Below are positions 22,519 through 35,238 of a DNA stretch of 64,000 bases, piece after piece. The position numbers and the translations under genes were made by a program. The stretch lies in the NCBI RefSeq assembly GCF_954871325.1, contig NC_088776.1, positions 13,020,052-13,084,051 on the forward strand, given 5' to 3'. The notes below the pieces were generated by a model. That model worked only from the letters and a program-made list of their open reading frames with translations. It did no database searches and had not been told where the DNA came from. The stretch is from Gordionus sp. m RMFG-2023. Its lineage: Eukaryota; Nematomorpha; Gordioida; Chordodea; Parachordodidae. How positions within the stretch are numbered: the first letter of the stretch is position 1; each line of letters starts with the position of its first letter.

Positions 22519-24266
22519 ATGGTTAAATAATATTATTTCATAGAATATCTCAATGGAGGCGACAGATCCGCCATCTCCCTGATGTCGGAGCCACTGGATA
22601 TATTAATAACCAAACCAATCTACTATGAAATGAAATTAGCTTTTTTTTTATAATGTTACTTTATTTACGCGACCCTAAATTTTATCCAAAAAAACATCAA
22701 AATTTCGTTCATAATATTTATGTTTTTTTATCAACATCCAACCCGCTATTCTCAATTCGATATCTTTTTAAAATTCTTACATAAATATTAGGATGTGCCA
22801 TAGAGTTTTTCATTTGTAACTATGATGATATCTCTCTAAGTTATTGTTTATACTATGACCATAAACTTGATATCGAAATTTTAAAATTATTTTATTTATA
22901 CCTAGTCCATATACTATGAGGAAATAAGGAATTAGTGGAAAGTCATCTCAGATCCATATATTGCATAAAATTTGTGAGCAAAAGATACTTCAAATGGCCT
23001 GTCAAAGCACCATAATCTAACGTGTGAGACATCTTTCCCTCAGTAAAAGGGTAAAGTGGTCAAACGCCTGACAATTTGATGATCAGTAGAATTAACTCTA
23101 GTCTATCGATAACCCTTAACGCTTTCGCCATATGGCTTGCGAATAGTGGAAGAAACAATTAAAACTGAATGCAGAGTTAAATAAAATATGATAATTGAAC
23201 ATCCCAATCAGGAATTCTAAGAATTTATAGCCGAAAGTCCTCTGACCTAAAATAGAGGTGATCATTATTTTATGAGTAATAATATTATGGTATTTGGGAC
23301 ATGTAGCATGTTAAAGCTCATAGAAACATGGGATGCCGATATAATATATATGGAGAGCACACTTTATGTTGTGCCACGTTATGCACTTCTTTTTAAAGCC
23401 AGAACCATATATATAGAATTCACTTAAATAATTATAGGATAGTGTGTAGTAAAGAAAACAATATCCTAAATATGGGTAGACTGATTATGAGACAGCTGCA
23501 AAATAAGCTCTAAAATTTGTTTTCTCTGCAATGGTATTGTAAGTTTTATAGTTTCTCACTATTCTTAAGCCATATAGCGAAAATGTCAGATGTTAGGGTT
23601 AACAATAAACAATAGAGGCAATTCTTGGTGGCAAAGTGGTCAAACAATGACCACTTTACCCTTTTGCCGAGAGGAAGATGTGTCACAAGCTAGATTATCG
23701 TGCCTTTGCCATGTCATTTAAAAATCCTTAGCTCAAAAATCTTATGACTTTCCATTAATGCCTTATCCATAGCATATGGACTAAGTATTAAAAAATAATG
23801 TATATATATACAAAATAATTTTAGAATTTAGATATCAATATGATGGCCCCAGGACAAACAATCACTTAGAGGGATATCATCATACCATCAAACTATATGC
23901 ACCTCCTAATATATATTCTTTAATAAATATTTGTAAAAGGCATCAACATGCTAGTGAGCTTAAACTAATCCAAATAGTTGAATGTTAATAGAAAAAATCG
24001 TAAATGAACTTAATATTAAAATCGCTAATCCAACTCGTATGTATGAACGAAATTTTAATGCATTTTATTTTGGATAAAATATCCTATTTAATAAATTGCA
24101 ATCATAAAATTCAGGGTTGTATAATTAATAGTAACATTGTATAACTCTTAATTTTGGTTTCATAATAGATTGGTTTAGTTTAGTCATAAATATATGTTCA
24201 GTAGGGCTGGCTCCAATGGGGTGACGGATCTATCGCTTCCATGATGATATTCAATAAAAACCATTG
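22519..24266. mobile_element. Long inverted-repeat (foldback-like) element, ~1.75 kb
   Basis: The left arm (22519 to about 23070) matches the inverse of the right arm (about 23640-24266). Matching landmarks include GCGACAGATCCG with GCGATAGATCCG, ACCAATCTACTATGAAA with ACCAATCTATTATGAAA, CTAGTCCATA, and AAAGGGTAAAGTGGTCA. The arms look roughly three-quarters identical and enclose an unrelated 570-bp loop. No transposase is visible. The outer ends (AATGGTT...AACCATT) are approximate because I could not confirm a target duplication. Confidence 0.7.
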
Positions 24267-24446
24267 AAATATTTGTAATAAAAAAGACAATTGTCATGGA
24301 AATGATAGTTGTAAACTGAATTTAACTCGAATTAAAAGAGTTGCAGGGATGAATATTTTTAATTTAATAAATAAAAATAAAATTTGTATATAGGTCAAAA
24401 TTTCATACATATATATAGTTATTATATGGGGTTCCATGTCAATTCA

Positions 24447-24672
24447 GCGAAACTTTTATCGCGAATGAATTTTATAGCGTAACTTTTATCGCGAATCCAC
24501 ATTAACAAATATTTTTCCGCGAAAACAATATAGCGAAACAAATATCGTGAATTTTTTATAGCGAAACTCTTATCGCGAATCTTTTAAAGCGAATACATTA
24601 GAGCGAAATTTTTATCGCGAATCAATAATCGCGAAAATTTTATAGCGAAGTTAATATCGCGAAATATAACGC
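24447..24672. repeat. Left tip array of TCGCGA / AGCGAA motifs
   Basis: TCGCGAA and TAGCGAA words alternate every 15-25 bp, with TTTTAT linkers, in an otherwise CpG-poor AT-rich region. The inverse array sits at 28985-29312. The TCGCGA palindrome makes each motif readable on both strands. Confidence 0.85.
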
Positions 24673-25149
24673 GGCCTATTATTATTTTTTTATTTTTATT
24701 AAAATAATTTATTTTATTTACATTTAATGTTAATGTTAATATTTTATTTATCAACAAATAAACATATTATATGATAAAATTTATATTATTATCTTATGAA
24801 ATGAAAAATGGATTTATTTTATTTGATATTTTTTTAATAAAAAAAATGATATGCTACTATATAATTTTTGTTACAATTTATTAGTGATTTACACAAGCCC
24901 AAAATTTCAAGCAAAAATTTTTTGAAGTTCAAAAAGATTTTTAAACATATTTTGATAAAAATTTTAAATCTTTTTTGAAGAATTCTTTTGTGAATTTTAT
25001 TATAAATAAACAATCTTTTAGGTGAAATCTTTTACAGTTTTTTTTATCATTTTTGTAAAATTATCTATTTTTTAAGTATATTAAAAGAGGTGTTATTTAT
25101 GTATATGATCGTTTTAATGATAATAATTTAATCTGACAATTTGTATATT

Positions 25150-27105
25150 AGTTATTGAATATGTTCTTTGGAAAAATGACAATTATCATAATCGGTATTT
25201 TTAAACATATTAGATTTTTTTTACGGTAAAATATGTATTTTTAACATGATAAATTAAAATTTTAATTAAGATGCACCATATAAAAGTGACAATTATCATA
25301 ATCGTTATTTTTAAAGTTTTTTAAATTTTTTTGACGTAAATCGGTTAAAATAAGTATTGTTAACATGTATTAATAAAACTTCAGTGAAGATGTACCCTAG
25401 ATAAATGACAATTGTCATAATCCTTATTTTTAAAGTTTTTTGATGCAAATGGGTAAAAATATAGATAGTAAACTTGTTAAATTAAAATTTCATGAAGATT
25501 CACCACAGAAAAATTACAATTGTAATAATCGTTTTAAACTTTTTTTGACGTATATGGGCCAAAATAAGTATTGATAACATGTTTAAATAAAACTTCAGTG
25601 AAGATGTACCCAATATAAGTGACAATTGTCATAATCATTTTTAAAGTTTTTTGAATTTTTTTGACGCAAATGAGCGAAAAATTAATTGCTAACATGTTTA
25701 AATAAAACTTGAGTGAAGATGTACCCTAGATAAGACAATTGTCATAATCGTTATTTTTAAAGTTTTTGGAATTTTTTTGATGCAAATGGGCAAAAATAGA
25801 AGTTACTAACATGTTAAAATAAAACATCAATGAAGATGTACCATAGATAAGTGACAATTGTCATAATCGTTGTTTTTAAAGTTTTTTGAAATTTTTTGAT
25901 ATATAAAAGGGTAAAAATATAGATTGTAAAAATGTCAAATTAAAATTTCATGAAGATTCACCACAGAAAAATTACAATTGTAATAATCGTTTTAAACTTT
26001 TTTTGACGTATATGGGCCAAAATAAGTATTGATAACATGTTTAAATAAAACTTCAGTGAAGATGTACCAAATATAAGTGACAATTGTCATAATCATTTTT
26101 AAAGTTTTTTGAATTTTTTTGACGCAAATGAGCGAAAAATAAATTGCTAACATGTTTAAATAAAACTTGAGTGAAGATGTACCCTAGATAAGACAATTGT
26201 CATAATCGTTATTTTTAAAGTTTTTGGAATTTTTTTGATGCAAATGGGCAAAAATAGAAATTGCTAACATGTTAAAATAAAACATCAATGAAGATGTACC
26301 ATAGATAAGTGACAATTGTCATAATCGTTGTTTTTAAAGTTTTTTGAAATTTTTTGATACAAAAGGGTAAAAATATAGATTGTAAAAATGTCAAATTAAA
26401 ATTTCATGAAGATTCACCACAGAAAAATTACAATTGTAATAATCGTTTTAAACTTTTTTTGACGTATATGGGCCAAAATAAGTATTGATAACATGTTTAA
26501 ATAAAACTTCAGTGAAGATGTACCCAATATAAGTGACAATTGTCATAATCATTTTTAAAGTTTTTTGAATTTTTTTGACGCAAATGAGCGAAAAATAAAT
26601 TGCTAACATGTTTAAATAAAACTTGAGTGAAGATGTACCCTAGATAAGACAATTGTCATAATCGTTATTTTTAAAGTTTTTGGAATTTTTTTGATACAAA
26701 TGGGCAAAAATAGAAATTGCTAACATGTTAAAATAAAACATCAATGAAGATGTACCATAGATAAGTGACAATTGTCATAATCGTTGTTTTTAAAGTTTTT
26801 TGAAATTTTTTGATACAAAAGGGTAAAAATATAGATTGTAAAAATGTCAAATTAAAATTTCATGAAGATGTACCATATAAAAGTGACAATTGCCATAATC
26901 GTTATTTTTTAAAGTTTTTAAATTTTTTTGAAGCAAATGGGCTAAAATATAAATTGCTAACATGTTAAAATAATATTTCAGTGAAGATGTACCCTAGATA
27001 AGTGATAATAGTTATAATCGTTATTTTTAGGTTTTTGAATTGTTTGACGCAATTGGATAAAAATTTAAATTGTTAACATGTTAAAATAAAATTTCAGTCC
27101 TAACA
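25150..27105. repeat. Left-arm tandem array, ~115-bp units
   Basis: About 17 units, each carrying GTGACAATTGTCATAATCG, a TTTTTAAAGTTTTTTGAA block, a GACGCAAATGGG-like block, an AACATGTTAAAATAAAA block and a GTGAAGATGTACC block. Inside it, 25499 to about 26870 is a higher-order repeat. CAATTGTCA gives every unit a short palindrome. Confidence 0.85.
25499..26870. repeat. Higher-order repeat, ~457 bp x 3
   Basis: The marker CACCACAGAAAAATTACAAT begins at 25501, 25959 and 26415, giving periods of 458 and 456 bp. Each is about four basic units long. Copy B of the element has a single diverged version of this marker, near 42528, so the triplication is private to copy A or was lost from B. Confidence 0.85.
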
Positions 27106-27479
27106 AAAAAACAAATCGATATTTTCAATCTCATAATCGTTGTTCCTATTATCCTGCTTAAAATTTGATAAAAATATGCAAAGTGATTAGTAAAGATAGC
27201 TGTAACCTATGTTAATTTCTAAACTTTTAAGATATGGATTCACAATCTTATTCCTTTAATTAATAAATTTTAATTCTACATTATAAAAATGTATAACCTT
27301 GCATTCACAGTTAGCAAATATTTTTGTATACTCGTGGCAAAATAGTGATGAGTTTGAATTCAGGGTAGGATTTTTATAGAAAGAACTTAAAAACCATATG
27401 AATATTATTTAGTAATATGATACAATTAACATCCTATAAATTTAATGTTAAGATTTTATTATGGTTAAAATGGATTACA

Positions 27480-28615
27480 ATCTATATTTTATTTAACCCA
27501 TTTACATCAAAGACCTTTATAAATAACGATTATAAAATTGTCACTTTTCAATGGTATATCTTCATAAAATTTTAATTTAGAATGTTTATAATCTATATTT
27601 TAATCCATTTGCAACAAAAATATTCAAAAAAACCTTATTAACAACAATTATGACAATTGTAACTTATCTATGGTACATCTTCACTGAAATTTTATTTTAA
27701 CATGTAAGCAATTTATATTTTTGCCCATTTGCGTCTAAAAAATTCAAATAATTTTAAAAATAACGATTATGACAATTGTCATCTTTCTATGGTGCATCCT
27801 CATGAAATTTTAATTAACATATTTAGAATCTATATTTTTACCAATTTACGTTAAAAAAATTTTAAAAAGTTTAAAAATAATGTTTATGATAATTGTCACT
27901 TATCTAGGGTACATCTTCACTGATGTTTTAAATACTTATTTTAACGCATTTTGGTCAAAAAAATTCAAAAAACTTTAAAAATAACGATTATGACAATTGT
28001 CACTTTTCAATGGTAGATCTTCATGAAATTTTAATTTAGCATGTTTACAATCTATATTTTTACCCATTTGCAACAAAAAAATTCAAAAAACTTTATAAAC
28101 AACGATTATGACAATTGTCACTTTTCAATGGTAGATCTTCATGAAATTTTAATTAAGCATGTTTACAATCTATATTTTTACCCATTTACAAAAAAAAATT
28201 CAAAAAACTTTATAAACAACGATTATGACAATTTTAACTTATATCTATGGTACATCTTCACTGAAATTTTATTTTAACATGTAACAACCTATATTTTTGC
28301 CAATTTACGTCAAAAAATTGTAAAAAAACTTTAAAAATAATGATTATGACTATTGTCGCTTTTATATGGTGCATCCTAATTGAAATTATAATTTAACATG
28401 TTAAAAATACATATTTTGGTCCATTAGCGTTAAAAAAATATAATATGTTTAAAAATACCGATTATGATAATTGCCATATTTCCAAGGAACATCTTCATTG
28501 AATTTATAATTTAACATCTTTACAATATAAATGATATTTTTATCCTTTTGAGTCAAAAAATTTCAAAAATCTTAAAAATAACGAATATGACAATTGTCAC
28601 ATTAAAATATTATCC
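27480..28615. repeat. Right-arm tandem array, inverse orientation
   Basis: About ten of the ~115-bp units in the opposite orientation (CGATTATGACAATTGTCAC, then GGTACATCTTCA). The open frame at 28041-28277 is a by-product of two adjacent units. Confidence 0.82.
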
Positions 28616-28984
28616 TTAAAAAGATCATAAAATAACATAAATAAGTTAAAAATAAATATTTTAAAAAAAATTATTTAGAAAACCCACCTCTTTTAATATA
28701 CTTAAGAAATTAATTTTACAAAAATGATAAAAAAAAACTATAAAATATTTCAACTAAAAATTGTATATTTATAAAAAATTTCACAAAAGAATTCCTCAAA
28801 AATGATATATTTACAAAGAAGATTTAAAATTTTTATCATAATATTTTCAAAAGTTTTTTTGCTTAAAATTTTGGGCGTGTGAAAATCACTGATAAATTGT
28901 AACAAAAATAATATTACAATAGTAGCATATTATTTTTTATTAAAAAACATCAAATAATAAATAATATGTTGTTTTCTTTTAAAT

Positions 28985-29312
28985 AAATGCATTCGCAATA
29001 TATTTATTGTTTCGCGGTAATGCGCTCGCGATAATGACTTCGCGCAAACATATTCGCGATAAAAAATTTGCCGTAAAGTGTTCGTGTAAAATGTTTCGCT
29101 AAAATGTATTCGCTCTAATAAATTCGCGGTTAAGGTTTCGCGGAAATAAATTCGCGACAATGGCTTCGTGAAATTGTCTTCGCTATAAATGTTTCGTGGA
29201 GATAAATTAACAGAATTGGTTTCGCGATTTTACCTTCGCTATAAAAAAATTTCGCGATAAACGACATTCGCGATAAAAGTTTCGCGAAGAGTGTTTCGCG
29301 ATAAAAGTTTCA
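28985..29312. repeat. Right tip array of TCGCGA motifs
   Basis: Inverse of the left tip: TTCGCGATAA, TTCGCTATAA and TTCGCGGTAA words every 15-25 bp. The open frame across it (28930-29160, minus) only reflects the repeat period. Confidence 0.83.
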
Positions 29313-29339
29313 CTGAATTGACCTGATACGATTAAGGGG

Positions 29340-31662
29340 AGGGGTATTTTAATAAATTAAAGTTTTTTTAAAGGGTTATTAACTCTCGATATTTATTAAA
29401 ATGAAATATAAAATTGAGAAAGGGGTATTTATTGGAATTATGAGGGTATGGAAGTAGAGAATTTACATTGAGTATTTAATGTGGTAAAAGTAGAAAATTT
29501 ATTATAAAAATATATATAAAATAAAATTTTTGTGGTAGAAAATTTTTATGTGATTATATATATGAAATTTTATAAAAATGTAAAATTAGTGATTATCAAT
29601 ATGGTAAAGATATAAATTTGTATAATGTGTAATTTATAAAAAATATCTAAAATTAGATTTTTGTGGTAAAATTTTTATATAATTGGAGTCTTTCAATGGG
29701 TTGATATGTGTGTTGGTCCATTTTCAATTAATGTTGAAATATTAATGTGATCTATTGTGAATGTTGTGTTAATGTTATTTCATTTTGAATTGACTGTTCA
29801 TTTGTAATTAATGAATTAATGTGGCATATTATATTTTGAATGGTGTGTTAATATTAGTTTAATTTTAAAACATATAAATTATTTAATTTTAATTGATAAA
29901 TATATATGATATATTTTTTAAAGAAATGTTATCATTGTTAAAACATATGATATAATCATTTATTCTTAAATGCTAAAGGTGATCCATTTAAATTTAAAGA
30001 AATCTTATCATTAGGATTAGTTTTAATGATAAGTTGTAAAGCATTTAAATTTTAAGAAATTTTATCATTATGATAAAATTAATGGTAAGGCATGAAAAAT
30101 ATAAATATTATCATTATGATTTGTTGTAATGATGAGATGTAAAACATTTAAATTTAAAGAAATTTTATCATTTTAATTTGTGTTAATGATAAGGTGTAAA
30201 ATATAGTGTTATTATTTTGATGTGTTTGTAATGTAATGAGTGTCAAACATCATTTGATTTAAAGATATCATTTAATTAAGTCCATCATGTCCAACAATTA
30301 TGTAACAATATTCCTTTCCCATCTTATTTTTTTGAAAATTAAATTTTTATTTGAAAAAAAATATTTCCTTGATGTATATTTAATAAAATTATAACATTTA
30401 ATCTATATATTTTTTCATTGTGATTATGTCACTTAATCATTTTTTTACGTTTCCCACTGTTCAATGATTATGTTAATAATATTACTTTCCATTATCTTAT
30501 TTTTTTTTTAATTAAATTTTTATATGAAAAAAATATCACCTTGATTATGTATATTTAATAAAATTGTATTTAGATGTAATTTATATTTTGATTGTTAGTC
30601 ATTTATAAAGAAATATATATTATATATGTTTGATTAAAAAGAAAATGGTTTACATATGGAAGTAATGGTAGTAAGGAACTCTGACTCAAATTGAACACGT
30701 GAAAAAGATTATGAGATGATGGTATCAGATAAACTGATGAAAAATAGCGAATTTTGGATATTATATAAAAAGATAAAGCGAATCTTAGAAATTAAATGAA
30801 ATATTTTTTTTTTGGAGAATGTAACATGTGATATGTGAAGGGTGGGTGTGATGTAATTGTGTATTTTTACATTATATATATATAAATTTTATATAATATC
30901 TTATGAAAAGATTATATGTTATACATGTAAAACATCAATATGATATCAATCATATTGGGTTAGAGAGATGAAAGTGATCATCTGACTAACAACTCCTATG
31001 TTGAATAAAATTTATTTTGTTAAATGAGAAATAAAATATTTTATGGAAATTAGATTTACTTTAATAATTTAAATTGTTTTGTTTCTAATGTTAAAAATTA
31101 CACTAAATATGTATATTTAATAAAATTGTATTTAGATGTAATTTATATTTTGAAGGTTTAAAATTTATAAAATTTTTGCACATTGTTATGTCTATGTAAA
31201 TATAAATTGAATATTTACATTATTCGTATTCAATTTATATTTTTGAATTGATAATTATATTATTCATATTTGTACATGATTTGTTAAAATTCGATTATTA
31301 AACTCTTAAAAAATATTTTTTAAAATGGATTATTAAAATTTAATAAAGTAATTTATAGATGTGAACAATATGTAATAAAATAAAAAGCTCTATAATGAAC
31401 ATGTTATAAATATATTTAAGAAAAATTTCATAAATTATTTCAAATAATTCGATCAAATAGTTAAAAATTTATTTTACAGATAATATATTTTATCTATTGA
31501 TATTCATTTCAAAAAATTTTGTTATTCATTTTCATAAGAAACAAATCAAATAATTTATTTTAAGTTTATATAGATATATGGATATAGATAAATAATATAT
31601 TTACACATTAAATATCTTGCTATTTAGAGGGGGAACCATATTATATATTGATAAAAATTATT
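29340..31662. other. AT-rich interval with diverged tandem repeats
   Basis: No gene seen. At about 29980-30210, units with CATTTAAATTTAAAGAAAT followed by TTATCATT recur three to four times. At about 30290-30560, a roughly 185-bp block with CAATATTCCTTTCCCATCTT is duplicated in diverged form. The word TATTTAATAAAATTGTATTTA appears near 30548 and again near 31108. Confidence 0.45.
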
Positions 31663-32758
<1,096 letters not shown>

Positions 32759-33139
32759 TTCGAAAAATTTAAAAGTTTACCCAAAAAGAGTGCAATAAAT
32801 TTTGTTCAAAGGCTCTAAACCGTGACCGCTATGTAATGAATGTTTATTTGAATTGGTGTTAAAGATTTGTAGGGAAGGGGAAATACAATTTTTTATATTA
32901 TATATAATTCATTTTATTACTTACTAATTGAATATGAATAAATGTTTATTTACATTATATTTTAAAAATATTGTCACAAATGACAAATATGATACCACTG
33001 TTATCTGTACAGATTAAAAAATATATATAAATTTTAAAAATTCTATTATCTGATTTGTTCGTTTTTATTTTTTGAAAATATTTCATTCGCCCCGCAATTT
33101 TTTATATTTTTATGTACGAACCTGGAATTTACTACGACA
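32759..33139. other. 5' flank of CFIm25
   Basis: Promoter-side interval with no recognisable element, AT-rich, running into the hAT MITE at 33148. Confidence 0.4.
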
Positions 33140-33147
33140 TCGAGGAT

Positions 33148-33714
33148 CAGCGTCCACACTACATGAACGGGGGAGGGGGGGGTAGTAACAGTTTTTGAGG
33201 AGAGTAGGAGGTAGGCGGCTTTAATAGGGGTAGTATACATTTGGGGGGGGGGATTATCTATTATATTTTTAGATCAAACAAAATTTATTGCTGTAAAAAT
33301 TAATACTTTTATTATAGACCTATTATAATACAATTCATCAACCAGATCTATATATTGCAAACAATAATAGATACTATTTTCCAAATAAAACTTTCTGCTA
33401 TCCTTTCAAATATAATTTAAAAGGTTTAGACATTTTTAGCAAGCTCATAATGCTATAATAATGAAATTCATTGTGGACGATGGGGGTTTTAATTGAATTC
33501 ATTATCTAAAAATAACTCCTTTATATTCACAAAATGTCGATAGTTGGTAGTAGAGATAAAATAATATAAGTTATTTTTTTTTAATCTTCTGAAAGAATAT
33601 CATTATAATTAAAAAGGTGAAATTAAAAATAATGAAAGGATTTTTTTAGGTGGGGTAAGCATATGTTTTTGAAGGGGGTTTGCATCCAGTGAAAATCATG
33701 TCATGTAGTCGCTG
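33148..33714. mobile_element. hAT MITE (CAGCG(T/A)C family), copy 1, 567 bp
   Basis: Left end CAGCGTCCACACTACATGA, right end the inverse of CAGCGACTACATGACATGA. The 8-bp flanks TCGAGGAT and TCGAGAGT agree at 6 of 8 positions. The interior matches 36805-39400 in inverse orientation and carries two poly-G tracts (near 33168-33181 and 33242-33250) but no coding sequence. Confidence 0.82.
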
Positions 33715-33740
33715 TCGAGAGTTCATTATTATTTATATGA

Positions 33741-33838
33741 ACATTAAGTTTGACAAATTATTTCCTCCTCGACTCTCCAATTATCTATCATTATTAAATT
33801 CATAAGATGAAAGCCTCTTTCACACTCGGTAGTATTGC
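33741..33838 (-). pseudogene. hAT transposase C-terminal fragment
   Basis: The minus-strand reading TTECERGFHLMNLIMIDNWR resembles the hAT dimerisation motif (SAECERGFSLMNIICTDLR) of the KIAA1586-like group. Only this stub is recognisable. A C-rich patch at 33874-33970 may be the end of the same or another element. Confidence 0.6.
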
Positions 33839-34857
33839 GGGAAAAAGTATCCTTACATCGGGATTACCAAGGTCCACCCCCCCCGCCTTCCTTTTAATTA
33901 AATTTAGTTTCGAAACTTGGCCCCTTTATAAAATTTTGGCCTCCAAAATGGCCCCAAAAATTTTACAAGCCCCGATATTTTAAAAAAATATTAATTATTA
34001 TTTATTAATTAGCCATTAACATTTAATTCTAATTAAAAAACAAAATCTTCTTGTTACTAAAATCATATAAATTGAATAAACAAGAAAATACTTATAAAAA
34101 TATTGTTTATAAAATATCAATTCACTCATTAACCATTAAATGCAAAAACAATAAATAATATCCGTATTTTTTATTCCTCAGCAAAAAGACTATTGATGAA
34201 TTTATAATTTCTCGTAATGATCTAAACTACTTCCTGAACCTGGGATGTCATCAAGAACAATTGAAAAATATTGTAAATATTCCAAGCTACTTCTTTTTAT
34301 TACACGATCATACTTAAACGATAATTAGGCCAATTTTAATATGATACTTCAAAAAATTGAAAGAGAATAAACTTGGCATTACTTTTCAAAAGTGAAATAG
34401 AACACATTTAATAGTAATAATAATTATAGCTCTAAAATTATTTTATTTAAGAAAAATATGGTAAATAAATTTGCCTTACAATATCCTTTTTGGGATCTGC
34501 AAAAATAGTTTTTAATTTGCTTTTTATTTGAAAAATTATCTAGGTGTTGACTCCTCTTCTATACCTAAATCTTTAAAAATTAATTACTGAAAATATCTAA
34601 TAGTAGAGCAAAATTGCACATCGTCGGAATTTGTTAATTAACATCTTAAACTTATAGAGTTTAACGATAATAAATTAGTAAATATTGAGATTGAAAACCA
34701 AGAGTATTAGATACAAATTATATGACAAGATTAGCACATAAACATTTACAACAAGCATATGATTCCACTTTTAGTGACTAAGAGCAAGAATGCCATATTC
34801 TGCTCAGTTATTTGCCGAATCTGGATGTCCTAAATTTTGGGGGAGAAAATAGGATCG

Positions 34858-34960
34858 AACTTCCCAATCTTTCTACCCTAGCCAAAAAATAATTGTGTGT
34901 TCCGGCAACTAGCACACCTATTAAAAGAGAGTATATCATCCCTATGTCTGAACATGATAA
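34858..34960 (+). pseudogene. hAT dimerisation-domain fragment
   Basis: Reads LPNLSTLAKK, a stop, then LCVPATSTPIKREYIIPMS. This fits the hAT C-terminal pattern (LA...L.IPATSAPVERVFS). No TIR is linked to it. Confidence 0.5.
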
Positions 34961-35134
34961 CTATTAAATTGTTTTCACACATAATAACTATAACAAAATT
35001 GAATTTAAATTTATAATTTGTTAAATCTTTGCAATAAATATTTAAAAAATATGCCGATTATTCCGTGTATATATTAATTTAGCTTTTCTTTAAAAAATAA
35101 TTTAGCATTTAAAAAATTAATCTTGGTGCGCCAA

Positions 35135-35238
35135 TTTGTACCACCTGTGTTGCGACTTCTAAAAAACGGCGCGCGGCCGGCCGCTTATTAGATTTTTAAA
35201 ACTCGCGCTGGCCACCGATAGTTTCAACGGCGCACTTA
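35135..35238. repeat. GC-rich inverted repeat, ~100 bp
   Basis: GTGCGCC at the left and GGCGCAC at the right bracket a stretch containing GGCGCGCGGCCGGCCGC, the most GC-rich spot in the window. It could be a tiny MITE or a TE end; no target duplication was seen. Confidence 0.4.

Larger units (their letters stand above)
24430..29330. mobile_element. Giant foldback element, copy A (4.9 kb)
   Basis: Both ends carry an 18-bp inverted repeat (GGTTCCATGTCAATTCAG against TGTATCAGGTCAATTCAG). The flanking 9-mers ATTATATGG and ATTAAGGGG agree at 7 of 9 positions. From each end inward come a tip array rich in TCGCGA/GCGAAA motifs, a spacer of about 400 bp shared in inverse orientation, and a long array of ~115-bp tandem units. 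The arrays point toward each other across a ~370-bp centre. No transposase is present. A 9-bp duplication and long inverted ends suggest Mutator-like mobilisation, which is inference. Copy B is at 41356-45069. Confidence 0.85.

Noticed and set aside
25150-27105. Possible CRISPR-like array
   Set aside because: The units are contiguous tandem copies without unique spacers, in a eukaryotic foldback element.
28041-28277. 78-residue frame in the foldback arm
   Set aside because: It spans two tandem units and repeats itself (IYIFTH/LYFYPF blocks), so it is not a gene.
28930-29160. Periodic Arg/Glu/Thr-rich open frame in the foldback tip (also 44803-45036)
   Set aside because: It only reflects translation of the TCGCGA repeat array; both copies show it because the repeat period allows it.
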